A stretch of 64,000 bases of DNA from Vibrio lentus. Lineage in GTDB: Bacteria; Pseudomonadota; Gammaproteobacteria; Enterobacterales; Vibrionaceae. Below the pieces are notes generated by a model. It was not told the DNA's origin. It saw nothing but the letters and a program-made list of their open reading frames with translations, and made no database searches. Position numbers and translations under genes: made by a program. Each line of letters starts with the position of its first letter. Position 1 is the stretch's first letter. The DNA lies in NCBI RefSeq assembly GCF_030409755.1, contig NZ_JAUFQE010000001.1, positions 1,240,001 through 1,304,000 on the forward strand, written 5' to 3'. Shown one piece after another: positions 26,175 through 34,725 of this stretch.

Positions 26175-26291
26175 TTCGATTTTTCAATAAGCTAGAATCA
26201 ACGAAACAATAAGATATACTAACGGGGCTAAGCTTTAGCGACCAATGACTAGGTATTAGCAAATAGCCCCATCAACAAAGGATCAGGATTC

Positions 26292-27155
26292 TTGAGTTTA
26301 GAAGTAGATATCATTTCACAGATAACAGAGCGTTTTCCTGCTCTTCGTGATGCAGAAAAGAAAGTCGCCAAGCTGATCATGGATGACATTGATTTTGCTG
26401 CTAATGCCAGCATCACAGAGCTAGCCGAAGGTGCTCAAGTGAGTGAAGCCACCATCACACGCTTTGCTAAAGCGATCGGTTGCAGCAACGTACGTGATAT
26501 GAAGATTAAGTTGGCTCAGACGCTAACCGTTGGCCAGCGCTTTATCCTCGAACCTGTTGACCAAACGGGTTATCAAGGTATCTACGAATCGATCAAGCAG
26601 AGCCTAGATATCAACCGAACTCTGTTCAAAGAGCAAGACGTTGAAACTGCGGTGAGCTGGCTGCATAACGCCAGACAGATCATTGCTATCGGCATGGGTG
26701 GCGGTTCGACCATTGCTTCTCAAGAGCTGCAACATAGACTGTTTCGTTTAGGCTACCCAGTGGTGTCGTACAACGATGGCTTAATGTCACGCATGGTTGC
26801 TGCCACGGCCGATGCCAATGACGTGATGGTGATGATTTCAGCGACAGGCTTTACGCCCGTGATCACTGAAACTGCCGAGTTAGCTAAGCAGTATGGCCTT
26901 AAGATCATCGCGATTACCCCACAAGACACACCGCTAGCAAAAATTGCGGATATCTTGTTACCAATCAAACATATGGAAACCGACTTCATCTACAAGCCAT
27001 CAGCATCTCGCTACGCAATGCTGGCGTTGGTGGATGTGCTTTCAATGGGTATGGCAGTCAATCACAAAAACCGTTCGCGCGACAAACTACGTCGCTTGAA
27101 GGTAGCGCTCGATTCTTATCGAGGCGGTGGCGACCGACAACCTCTCGGCGATTAA
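26292..27155 (+). CDS. RpiR/MurR family transcriptional regulator with SIS domain
   Basis: 287 residues: an N-terminal helix-turn-helix (about 1-80, ASITELAEGAQVSEATITRFAKAIGCSN) and a C-terminal SIS sugar-phosphate domain (about 125-265, IAIGMGGGSTIASQ). Such proteins sense phosphorylated sugars or sugar acids; KDPG is a plausible effector here. The start is a TTG at 26292 with AGGAT eight bases ahead and no better ATG nearby. It is transcribed after the ammonia-lyase gene and probably controls the whole divergent cluster through the palindrome at 24817-24835. A long bidirectional terminator follows. Confidence 0.88.
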   Translation: MSLEVDIISQITERFPALRDAEKKVAKLIMDDIDFAANASITELAEGAQVSEATITRFAKAIGCSNVRDMKIKLAQTLTVGQRFILEPVDQTGYQGIYESIKQSLDINRTLFKEQDVETAVSWLHNARQIIAIGMGGGSTIASQELQHRLFRLGYPVVSYNDGLMSRMVAATADANDVMVMISATGFTPVITETAELAKQYGLKIIAITPQDTPLAKIADILLPIKHMETDFIYKPSASRYAMLALVDVLSMGMAVNHKNRSRDKLRRLKVALDSYRGGGDRQPLGD

Positions 27156-27211
27156 ACGTTACCAAAACCAAGCTTCTCGCCGCTAGTACACCACAAACTA
27201 AATCTGAATTA

Positions 27212-27259
27212 AAAAGCCCCGCAGTATTCACTCGTTCGAGTCGATACTGCGGGGCTTTT
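27212..27259. terminator. Bidirectional terminator with 16-bp stem
   Basis: AAAAGCCCCGCAGTAT and its exact complement flank a loop that itself contains CTCG/CGAG pairing. It closes the RpiR gene and the ATPase gene on the opposite strand. Confidence 0.92.
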
Positions 27260-27281
27260 GTAATTGTGGTTTTGTCGGAAG

Positions 27282-27824
27282 TCACTCGTCTGAGTTAATG
27301 ACAGTTAAAATGAACTCGACTCGTTCTTCAACAGATAGCTTAGGCACTTCCACCAGCTGATAACCAAACTGAGTATAGGCTGCCACCATCTTATGGTAAG
27401 TGGCGATCGCTTCATCGAAGTCTTGTTTACGTTCTTGATCATTGATGAAAATCGAATCCCAAGGCGGGAAGATAAATACCTTGCTGTTGTATTCGAGTTC
27501 ATTACAGCTATTCAGCAAAGATTGAGGAATAGGCAGCGTTTCTAACAAGCTGTAACCGTATGAATCCACGATGCTTCTATCAAAGAAAACAGGCTGTTCA
27601 CTCGATTCGAACGCTTGATAATTGGCTAATTCTTCTCGCACCATTTCATCGCGAAAGGCTACTTTGTCTCGCCACGGCAAGGCATCCCCTTGTTGATCGA
27701 CTTGCAGCTGAATCACTTTACGTCCAACTTCTGGTGCGCAGCGATAGCCCTGACTTTTCAACGCATCGATGACTGAGGTTTTGCCAGCTCCCGGCCCACC
27801 AGTAAATACAATTAGGTTATTCAA
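27282..27824 (-). CDS. P-loop AAA-type ATPase/kinase-like protein
   Basis: 180 residues with a clear Walker A at the N-terminus (FTGGPGAGKTSVI) and a later FFDRSIVDSYGYS that fits the lid and base-recognition part of small NTPases of the AAA_28/NadR-kinase type. It is cytosolic and has no membrane segment. The true substrate is unknown; relatives are annotated only as ATPases. It lies 53 bases downstream of the isochorismatase-like gene on the same strand, so the two may be co-transcribed. Confidence 0.75.
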   Translation of the reverse strand: MNNLIVFTGGPGAGKTSVIDALKSQGYRCAPEVGRKVIQLQVDQQGDALPWRDKVAFRDEMVREELANYQAFESSEQPVFFDRSIVDSYGYSLLETLPIPQSLLNSCNELEYNSKVFIFPPWDSIFINDQERKQDFDEAIATYHKMVAAYTQFGYQLVEVPKLSVEERVEFILTVINSDE

Positions 27825-27877
27825 ATGAACCTCTTCAAAGGGGGAAAATAACGAATCGGACCTTAACGAAACCCAAG

Positions 27878-28417
27878 TTAACGAATCAAGGAAAGAATGG
27901 ACTCAAATTCTGGTGCGCGGCAATCTTTCACTAGCTCGTATAAGCTCATTTCCAATCCCGTAATTTGGATACCAGCATCCTGTAATCGGCTGATAGCCAA
28001 CTTCTTATTCAATGCTGTTCGTGAACTAATACAGTCGCCAACTACCTGAACCTTGTGCCCAAGATCTAACAATCCCATTGCGGTTTGATAAACACAAATA
28101 TGAGCCTCAATGCCACACACCAACCATGTATCGACATCCTTGGCTTGCACAGCCTCAACAAACTTGTGCTCCTCACACGCGTTGAATGTGAATTTTGGTA
28201 TCGGCTTAGCATCACTCAATAGGTCATTCAGTTCGTCGACCGTAGCACCTAACTTTTCTGGATTCTGCTCCAAGCTAACAATTGGCAGCCCCAAAACCTG
28301 CGCACCCTTAATCAACTTTCCACAGTTAGAGATCAGTGCATCGCTGTCATCAACAAGGCGTGCGAGCTTGCCTTGTACGTCCACAACCACCAACCCTGTG
28401 TTTGATCTGTTTAACAT
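27878..28417 (-). CDS. Isochorismatase-family cysteine hydrolase (YcaC-like)
   Basis: 179 residues. The family triad is visible: Asp13 (VVVDVQG), Lys75 (PIPKFTFNA) and nucleophile Cys108 (GIEAHICVYQT), with the cis-peptide motif GIEAHI. Members hydrolyse amides or related bonds in small molecules; the substrate is not known for this type. The ribosome site AAGGAGAG is strong. The upstream region to the next gene holds no other gene. Confidence 0.85.
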   Translation of the reverse strand: MLNRSNTGLVVVDVQGKLARLVDDSDALISNCGKLIKGAQVLGLPIVSLEQNPEKLGATVDELNDLLSDAKPIPKFTFNACEEHKFVEAVQAKDVDTWLVCGIEAHICVYQTAMGLLDLGHKVQVVGDCISSRTALNKKLAISRLQDAGIQITGLEMSLYELVKDCRAPEFESILSLIR

Positions 28418-28768
28418 CTAACTCTCCTTGTTATCACTGCAATCAACACTCCGCAGTAAACCAATAAATAATATAATACGACATAAAACAAATTAACTAG
28501 TCTATATTTTTCAACAAGTTAAAACCAAGAACCCCTATCGACACCTTAAAAAACATCGTTTTATTTAGCAAATTTAACCGTTTGTCAATATATGGATTTT
28601 ATTTATAAGCAATATAACCAACAAAAATTCCGTTAACACTTGAAAACTCTAGACATACAGACAATCGTACAATGAATGAAAAGATAGGTTTCATTTGTGA
28701 AGGTTTTATAAATCATTAATCAGCGATACCGTAATTTACATCACAGGATGAGTAAACAAGGTATTATC
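28418..28768. other. AT-rich intergenic region upstream of the tandem barrel genes
   Basis: About 350 bases between divergent genes. It must contain the promoters of the hydrolase and of the first barrel gene. I see no convincing repeat, RNA gene or named operator. Confidence 0.5.
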
Positions 28769-29344
28769 ATGAAAAAATCAGCATTAGCACTTGGCTTAAT
28801 CGGCTTAGTTTCACTACCAACTTTAGCAGCAGGCACCGACGGCGGCGCATACGTGGGTGGCGGGCTTAGTGTCTATCAAGGTTCAGATACTGACGGAGCT
28901 CCAAGTCTAGATTCTAGCGGCATGGGCTACAACCTATACGGCGGTTATCAATTCAACCGTATCGTTGGCGTGGAACTTGGCTACAACGATTATGCAGACT
29001 ACAAGAACAGCACAGACAAGCTTTCACCTACGTCTATTTCTGTATCTGCAAACCTAGGTTATACGTTCGACAACACCATTCGCCCATTTGTACTAGCAGG
29101 TTTAAGCTCTGTTGACCTCAATGCGAATAGCGCTGCAGGCTACGATGATGATAGCGGCACAGGCTTCCACTTTGGTGTTGGTGTTGAATACACGCCAGTT
29201 GAACACCTAACACTTCGCCTAATTTCGCAAGCAGATGCGGTAAGCGTAGATGATACAGTCAAAATCAGTAACTCAACGATCTCAACCGGCGACCACACGC
29301 TTGCATTCAACAGTGTTAGCTTCGGTGGCTCATACGACTTCTAA
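28769..29344 (+). CDS. Small outer-membrane beta-barrel protein (OmpA-like N-terminal type), copy 1
   Basis: 191 residues from the ATG at 28769. A signal peptide (MKKSALALGLIGLVSLPTLA) precedes a barrel of about eight strands with alternating aromatic residues (GYNLYGGYQF, GVELGYNDY, VSANLGYTF) and the usual aromatic end (SFGGSYDF). It should sit in the outer membrane; no periplasmic peptidoglycan-binding domain follows. I prefer this start over the ATG seven codons earlier because the signal peptide begins here and AAGGT precedes it. The next gene is a close copy, so the two arose by tandem duplication. Function is unknown; such barrels can be adhesion or stress proteins. Confidence 0.85.
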   Translation: MKKSALALGLIGLVSLPTLAAGTDGGAYVGGGLSVYQGSDTDGAPSLDSSGMGYNLYGGYQFNRIVGVELGYNDYADYKNSTDKLSPTSISVSANLGYTFDNTIRPFVLAGLSSVDLNANSAAGYDDDSGTGFHFGVGVEYTPVEHLTLRLISQADAVSVDDTVKISNSTISTGDHTLAFNSVSFGGSYDF

Positions 29345-29380
29345 TGTTTTTCCAGTGACGACATAGTAAGTAAATAACTC

Positions 29381-29436
29381 AAATTCACTTTGCTACTCTG
29401 CCCTGTGATAAGGCAGCACAGTAAAGTGAATTTTTG
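29381..29436 (+). terminator. Terminator of barrel gene copy 1
   Basis: AAATTCACTTT and AAAGTGAATTTTT form a stem around a 30-base loop region with further pairing, followed by TTTTTG. The same structure follows copy 2, so it was duplicated together with the gene. Confidence 0.7.
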
Positions 29437-29572
29437 TATCTATGTAACGATTCAACTTACAAAGCCATACAGTAATAGGTACAAGACTACGGAATAATGC
29501 TCACCAACGGTCGAAAGGTCGCAAAACAAAAATTATTGATACTGGCATGACATTAAAGAGTGAGTAACGAAG

Positions 29573-30142
29573 ATGAACAAGATAACAAAATCAGCATTAG
29601 CACTGGGTTTAATCAGCGCAGTTTCTCTTCCTGCTTTAGCAGCAGGTACTGACGGCGGTGCGTACATTGGTGGCGGCCTTGGCGTATACCAAGATTCTGA
29701 TACAGATGGTCAAGGTAATTTAGATTCAGATGGCATGGGCTACAATCTATACGGCGGCTACCAATTCAACCGTATCGTAGGTGTTGAACTTGGCTACAAC
29801 GATTACGCAGACTACAAAAAGGGGATCGCAAAACTGTCTCCGACGTCTGTTTCTTTGTCAGCAAATCTTGGTTACACATTCGACAACACAATCCGCCCAT
29901 TCGTATTGGCTGGTTTAAGCTCTGTTGACCTAAACGCAAACAAGAGCGCTGGTTACGATGATGATAGCGGTACCGGTTTCCACTTTGGTGTTGGTGTTGA
30001 ATACACGCCAATCGAACATCTAACACTACGTCTAATTTCACAAGCAGACGCAGTGAGTGTTGAAAACGACTACGGTACGTACAAAAACGATAAAACACTA
30101 GCATTCAGCAGCATTAGCTTCGGTGGTTCATACAACTTCTAA
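29573..30142 (+). CDS. Small outer-membrane beta-barrel protein, copy 2
   Basis: 189 residues. Nearly identical to the preceding barrel protein over the signal peptide and most strands (GMGYNLYGGYQFNR, GLSSVDLNAN, GYDDDSGTGFHFGVGVEYTP shared), but the loops after PTS and near the C-terminus (QADAVSV onwards) differ. This pattern, conserved strands and variable loops, is expected for surface-exposed turns. It ends SFGGSYNF. It has its own upstream region and terminator, so the two copies can be expressed separately. Function is unknown. Confidence 0.85.
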   Translation: MNKITKSALALGLISAVSLPALAAGTDGGAYIGGGLGVYQDSDTDGQGNLDSDGMGYNLYGGYQFNRIVGVELGYNDYADYKKGIAKLSPTSVSLSANLGYTFDNTIRPFVLAGLSSVDLNANKSAGYDDDSGTGFHFGVGVEYTPIEHLTLRLISQADAVSVENDYGTYKNDKTLAFSSISFGGSYNF

Positions 30143-30176
30143 TGTGATTGAACCACATAGAATAAGCTGAACATAC

Positions 30177-30236
30177 TAATTCACTTTGCTGTTCCACCTT
30201 GTCATGAAGGTCACTCAGTAAAGTGAATTTTTTGTA
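30177..30236 (+). terminator. Terminator of barrel gene copy 2
   Basis: A long imperfect hairpin with arms AATTCACTTT and AAAGTGAATT followed by a six-T run, homologous to the one after copy 1. Confidence 0.7.
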
Positions 30237-30376
30237 TCTACACAACCTATCGCGTCATGTCACTTTAGCCAGTTTATCGCTCACCATTACTTATTTGAGC
30301 TTTATGCGTTGATATTAGAGCTTTCTTGGTAGCGAGACTAAAATAAAGGAATAAGAGACGCAGGAAAACAAAACCT

Positions 30377-30919
30377 ATGAACCTTCCAAGCTTAAACATG
30401 TCGATAAACAAGCTGCCCTTTGTGTTGGCTGTGTATTATCTGCTTGTCATCAACATCCCTCTCTCCCTAGAACTGTTTAGTATTGTTCAGGCATCAAAGT
30501 CTGAAAGTGTCGCGTTTCTTATATCCATCCCGATCTTCTTCCTTGCTGCCTTCAATTTTATCTTCCAAGTCTTTAATTGGCCGATATTCTCCAAGCCGTT
30601 TTTTATTTTGTTGCTGATCACCTCGACACTCGTCAGCTACAGCATGTTCAATTACGGCATCTATGTAGACTACGGGATGATAGAAAATGTATTCGAGACC
30701 AATAGTGGTGAAGCAGCAAGCTATGTAAGTACCCACTCCATCTTATGGTTACTCGTGATGGGCGGTATTCCGTCACTCATCCTCTTGTTAACCAAACTTA
30801 AGAGAGAGTCTTGGAAAGATTTCTTTGTCTGGAAGTCGATTGGGCTGCTCTCTTCTTTGATCGTCATCGCGATTATTGCAGGGCTGTTTTACAAAGATTA
30901 CGTTTCGATTGGCCGCAAT
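30377..30919 (+). pseudogene. eptA: eptA remnant: N-terminal membrane domain of a phosphoethanolamine transferase, cut by an insertion sequence
   Basis: About 181 codons encode the five-helix membrane part of an EptA-type lipid A phosphoethanolamine transferase. Matching points include YGIYVDYGMIENVFETNSGEA and the end of the domain FYKDYVSIGRN. The sequence then enters an IS10-like element at 30920 and the reading frame ends at 30982 inside it. The periplasmic sulfatase-like catalytic domain (about 340 residues) is absent beyond the element, so more than a simple insertion took place: the 3' part has been deleted. No active enzyme can be made from here. A complete copy elsewhere in the genome is not excluded. 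Confidence 0.88.
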
Positions 30920-32241
30920 CTTGCGAATCCCCTCATAATCAGGCTTAAAAACAATGAGGTAGACGTGCATCGCCGTCTTTGATCTAATGAATATCGCTGA
31001 ACACACATTTCGAACAAGTGGGTTAATAATGCGCGACATTCAGATTCTACAACAAACCATACAAAACCAATGCCCCTCCATTCACAAAAAACGCGTTAGT
31101 TCTCTGATACTTGCTACAAAAAGTGTACTTGACGGCTCAGACTTAACGCTGACTAAACTAGGTCGCAAACTAGAAACTAATACCACGGTAAAACATGCGA
31201 TCAAACGCGTTGATAGACTGCTTGGAAATCGCCAACTACATCGTGAAAAAGACCTTATTTATAAATGGCATGCCTACTTAATAACGGGCGCTAACCCATG
31301 CCCTGTGATCCTTGTGGATTGGTCTGATGTTCGTGAACAACTTCGTTATATGACGTTAAGAGCATCCGTTGCACTTGATGGTCGAGCCGTCACAATCTTT
31401 GAACAAGTTTTTGAGTATGGCCAATACAATTCACCGAAAAGTCACCAAACATTCCTCGATAAATTGCAGAGTATTTTGCCGAATAAAATCAGTCCGATCA
31501 TCGTTTCTGATGCGGGTTTTAGAAATACTTGGTTCCGCCAAGTTCAGGAGAAAGGTTGGTTTTGGTTAGGTCGTGTCCGAGGTGAAGTATCAATCAAACA
31601 ACCTCAAAAACCTTGGGTCTCAAATAAAACCTTTTATCCAAACGCTGTCCATAAACCCAAATATCTTGGCAACTGCTTATTAGCAAAGAGATCACCGATA
31701 TCTTGTGAAGCCTATGTTTATAAGGGATTAGAAAAAGGCCGAAAAGCCCAGCGCCATAGTAGAACCAGCCAAAAACACTCCGCTACACATCTCTATCAAC
31801 GCAGTGCAAAGGAGCCGTGGCTACTCGCGACTAATGTCCCTCGACATATCTTAAATGAAGTACAAATTACCAATCTGTACGCCAAGCGTATGCAGATAGA
31901 AGAAGCCTTCCGCGATCTAAAGAGTACCGCCTATGGGATCGCACTTCGTCACAACAGAACTCGCTGTACTAAGCGATTAGATATCCTGCTTCTTATTGCG
32001 TTGCTCGCTGAAATCTTGATGTGGTGGAATGGCCTAATTGCAGTACAAGCCAAATGGCATTTTGACTTCCAAGCCAACAGCATTAAACACCGCCGAGTTC
32101 TATCCATACCTCGTCTAGGGAGAGAGGTACGAAATCATCGGCGATATCAAATTAATGAATCCCAATATCAATGGGGAATGTTCGAATATCAAAGGCTCAC
32201 ACACAACGCAGGACTAGGGAAATTATGAGGGGATCCGTCAG
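30920..32241 (+). mobile_element. IS10-like insertion sequence (IS4 family)
   Basis: A 1322-bp element. Terminal inverted repeats begin CTTGCGAATCCCCTCATAAT on the left and CTGACGGATCCCCTCATAAT on the right (read inwards), sharing ATCCCCTCATAAT with IS10. The flanking nine bases are GGCCGCAAT and AGCCGCAAG: the central seven are identical, the outer two differ. That fits a nine-base target duplication that has changed, or two ends from different insertions. It disrupts eptA. Confidence 0.9.
31029..32228 (+). CDS. IS10-like transposase (IS4 family DDE)
   Basis: 399 residues, aligning along its length with the IS10 transposase as I recall it: KHAIKRVDRLLGNRQLH, VILVDWSDVREQ (first Asp), PIIVSDAGFRNTWF (second Asp), SCEAYVYKGLEKGRKAQR, and KRMQIEEAFRDLKS with the catalytic Glu of the YREK region, ending in LGKL. 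I begin at the ATG at 31029, which matches the start of IS10 transposase; an ATG 14 codons earlier falls in the leader. The ribosome site is weak, as expected for a transposase kept at low level. No frameshift or stop is seen, so it may be active. Confidence 0.9.
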   Translation: MRDIQILQQTIQNQCPSIHKKRVSSLILATKSVLDGSDLTLTKLGRKLETNTTVKHAIKRVDRLLGNRQLHREKDLIYKWHAYLITGANPCPVILVDWSDVREQLRYMTLRASVALDGRAVTIFEQVFEYGQYNSPKSHQTFLDKLQSILPNKISPIIVSDAGFRNTWFRQVQEKGWFWLGRVRGEVSIKQPQKPWVSNKTFYPNAVHKPKYLGNCLLAKRSPISCEAYVYKGLEKGRKAQRHSRTSQKHSATHLYQRSAKEPWLLATNVPRHILNEVQITNLYAKRMQIEEAFRDLKSTAYGIALRHNRTRCTKRLDILLLIALLAEILMWWNGLIAVQAKWHFDFQANSIKHRRVLSIPRLGREVRNHRRYQINESQYQWGMFEYQRLTHNAGLGKL

Positions 32242-32311
32242 AGCCGCAAGTTTTATTGAGTTTAGATTTATGACTAAATATACTGGGGGCACCATCAGAC
32301 GGAGGACAAAA

Positions 32312-32944
32312 ATGAACAATAAAAACAAACATATAGTTTTAATTCATGGTCTATATATGCCTTCGTTGATCATGCAATATCTGGATAGAAATTTCAAAAA
32401 ACGCGGCTTTACAACGCACAAGTTTGCTTACAACTCTCTGCGTTTCCCTTCGGCCGCTAAACGCCTCAATTGCTTTATTAATGCACGTTTTGATGAATAC
32501 GATGAAGTCTACTTCTTTGGTCACTCACTGGGTGGTTTGCTCATTCGTCACTACTTTAAGTTTTACCAACCCGACTTTGCAGACACCTGCATTATTACCG
32601 CTGGCACGCCGCACAATGGCGCGACTATCGCTAAAACACTGTCGAATCACGGTCTTGGCTTTATATTTGGTTCGAGCAAAATGATCTTAAGTGATGGCTT
32701 GGGTGACTACGATATTGATGTGCCAATTGGCGTGATTACGGGCACTTACGACGCTGGTGTCGGGCGTATTGTTCTGGGAAGAAACCCAGGGGATGGCACG
32801 GTCACACTCGAAGACGCCAACCTGCAAGGCGCGACAGATACCTGCGCCCTCAAGCTCAATCACACCGCACTTGTATACTCTAAGGAAGTGGTCGCACTCT
32901 CAACTCAGTTCATCGAACACAGGGCATTCAAGAGCGCTTCATAG
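32312..32944 (+). CDS. Alpha/beta hydrolase, lipase/PGAP1-like
   Basis: 210 residues. The start HIVLIHGLYMP holds the oxyanion-hole region and the nucleophile elbow is GHSLGG at about residues 72-77. Asp and His candidates are in PGDGTVTLEDA and LNHTALVYS, the usual order. No signal peptide is seen, so it is cytosolic, probably an esterase or lipase on a small or membrane lipid substrate. I start at the ATG at 32312, with GGAGG eight bases ahead; an upstream ATG in frame begins inside the insertion sequence and is not used. Its original promoter may have been altered by the insertion 70 bases upstream. Confidence 0.85.
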   Translation: MNNKNKHIVLIHGLYMPSLIMQYLDRNFKKRGFTTHKFAYNSLRFPSAAKRLNCFINARFDEYDEVYFFGHSLGGLLIRHYFKFYQPDFADTCIITAGTPHNGATIAKTLSNHGLGFIFGSSKMILSDGLGDYDIDVPIGVITGTYDAGVGRIVLGRNPGDGTVTLEDANLQGATDTCALKLNHTALVYSKEVVALSTQFIEHRAFKSAS

Positions 32945-33060
32945 CTTTTTTCAGTAGCTGTTTTTCGTTAACTTTTGTACGTTAGCTCCTGTATCTAGAT
33001 CTGGCTCTCTTATTGCTGTCTTCTTACTTCTGGCAAACCGATACAAAGATAGGCCAATAC

Positions 33061-33091
33061 AAAAATACCACTCTGCGATGAGAGTGGTATT
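33061..33091. terminator. Bidirectional terminator
   Basis: The stem ATACCACTCT / AGAGTGGTAT with a six-base loop, A-rich on the left side, lies between the convergent hydrolase and CtlX genes. Confidence 0.75.
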
Positions 33092-33139
33092 CATAGATTC
33101 ATGACTGAAGTCAGTCGCTTGTTATACTTTCTATACTTG

Positions 33140-34114
33140 CTACAGGAGATTAACTCGCGTTGGCAAGAACACCTCACCCAACATGCATCGCACCGAACCA
33201 CCACCTATATCTTCTATCGTTTTCACGTTAAACGGTAGCAGCTTACCGTGTGTTGAAAGCTGAGCTAATTGCGCTGGAGAGAATGCATCGTAAGCCGATT
33301 GAGACATCGCGATTACCTTATCGCCATTAACGGTTTCCAGTTGTAGGATATTGCCACAGAATCGGTTCATCTGATCGATTGAGATCGAGATAACCTGCTT
33401 ATCTTTCGCAAGAGACTTCACCACAAAGCGGCGCTCAAATTCTGGAATCACTTCATCACAGATCACGCAGAAGTTATCACCAATCGCCATCATCACATTG
33501 GTGTGGTAAATCGGCTGACCAGACGGTAATGCTGTTTGGAACGAAACGACGCGTGAATAACCAATACGCTTCGCATAGTCTTCTAACACTTCACGATCAC
33601 AACGCTGAGAAAGCGCCGCATAAATCGTCTTATTAATATGATCGATAACCATCACGCCCGTGCTCTCTAGATAAGAACCTTGAGCAACGTACGACTCCAT
33701 AGACTCACTATGGTTAACAATACGACCAGACGCCTCTAGTGCTTCAATTAGAGCATGTGGCTTAACTTCATGTTGACGGTTTTCACAGGCCATAGGGAAA
33801 GTGAATAAACTGCCATCACCACAAGTACTGAACCAGTTGTTTGGGAATACGGCATCGGGCGTTTCTACGCCTAATTCTGGATAATCAAACTCTACAACTT
33901 GCACACCTTCTTTACGTAACGAAGCGACCATAGTCTTAAACTCGACCATCGTTTCTAACTTAACCTCAGCTTCAGTCAGATTGACTCTGTTTTGAAACTC
34001 GTTATCACGTGCAGTTTCTTCGTTAAATTTAAATTCTTTTGGCGGCACCATAACAACGCAATTGGCGTTTTGAACATTAGTAATGTGAAGTGATTTTTTG
34101 TGTAGGTTTAACAT
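33140..34114 (-). CDS. CtlX-like amidinotransferase-superfamily hydrolase (citrulline/arginine related)
   Basis: 324 residues of the guanidino-group modifying superfamily. Typical motifs are present: DAVFPNNWFST near residue 90 with acidic and Asn residues, an acidic residue-His pair around QPIYHTNVMMAIG, and the nucleophile Cys in GGGSVRCMLGEVF close to the C-terminus. Related CtlX proteins hydrolyse citrulline; arginine deiminase or dimethylarginine activity is also possible. It is cytosolic and stands alone, ended by a bidirectional terminator. The upstream region to the ABC gene is long (611 bases) and holds no other gene. Confidence 0.82.
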   Translation of the reverse strand: MLNLHKKSLHITNVQNANCVVMVPPKEFKFNEETARDNEFQNRVNLTEAEVKLETMVEFKTMVASLRKEGVQVVEFDYPELGVETPDAVFPNNWFSTCGDGSLFTFPMACENRQHEVKPHALIEALEASGRIVNHSESMESYVAQGSYLESTGVMVIDHINKTIYAALSQRCDREVLEDYAKRIGYSRVVSFQTALPSGQPIYHTNVMMAIGDNFCVICDEVIPEFERRFVVKSLAKDKQVISISIDQMNRFCGNILQLETVNGDKVIAMSQSAYDAFSPAQLAQLSTHGKLLPFNVKTIEDIGGGSVRCMLGEVFLPTRVNLL

Positions 34115-34725
34115 CTCAACCGTCCCTATCTTTTATTTACCTCAGAATTGTAAACAAGTTGTTACGACAATATTCACTGAAAATAATAATGATTTGAATA
34201 TTTATCCCAAACAATTACTGCAAAACTCAGTTTATTCGGTAATTTTTACTGCAAGATAACAGCACATCAGAAAGAACCAACGGTTTGCATATCAGTTTAA
34301 GAATTTGCTGAATAAATATCCGAAACTCATTCTCTAGCTTGCCGCGAGTTTAGGTTACAATTTAATCCATTTAACGTTAGGATTATCATCGTTGCATAAC
34401 CATCAATTACGTTTGAAATAAGCTTAACTTTTCCTGTCTACTTCAATCTAAAATAAGCGTCATGAAAGACACTCTTTAGACCTTTCCTTCGTCGCTTAAA
34501 CAAAGCATTTAACGCTAGAACCAAGTGATTAAAGCTAAGTGCTTAAATCAAGTACTTAGATAAGAGCTAGAAAAAATCCATCGAATGACTTGATGCTTAT
34601 AAGAACGCATTGGCACTTATATAATTTCAAACTAAGACTGAAAAATTCAAATCAAGACTATAAAAACAAAGCTGCACATCAAGAGGCTCTAGCTCAAAGA
34701 TGCAGTAGCTTATAAAGGGAAAACT
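34115..34725. other. 611-bp divergent intergenic region
   Basis: No gene is supported here. The part nearest the ABC gene has short A/T-rich repeats (AAGTGCTTAAA, AAGTACTTAGA) around 34530-34565. Promoters for both neighbours must lie here; I cannot define them. I see no clear RNA gene. Confidence 0.5.

Noticed and set aside
32171..32311. N-terminal extension of the alpha/beta hydrolase into the insertion sequence
   Set aside because: The added residues come from the end of the IS and its flank, and a strong GGAGG site marks the later ATG as the true start.
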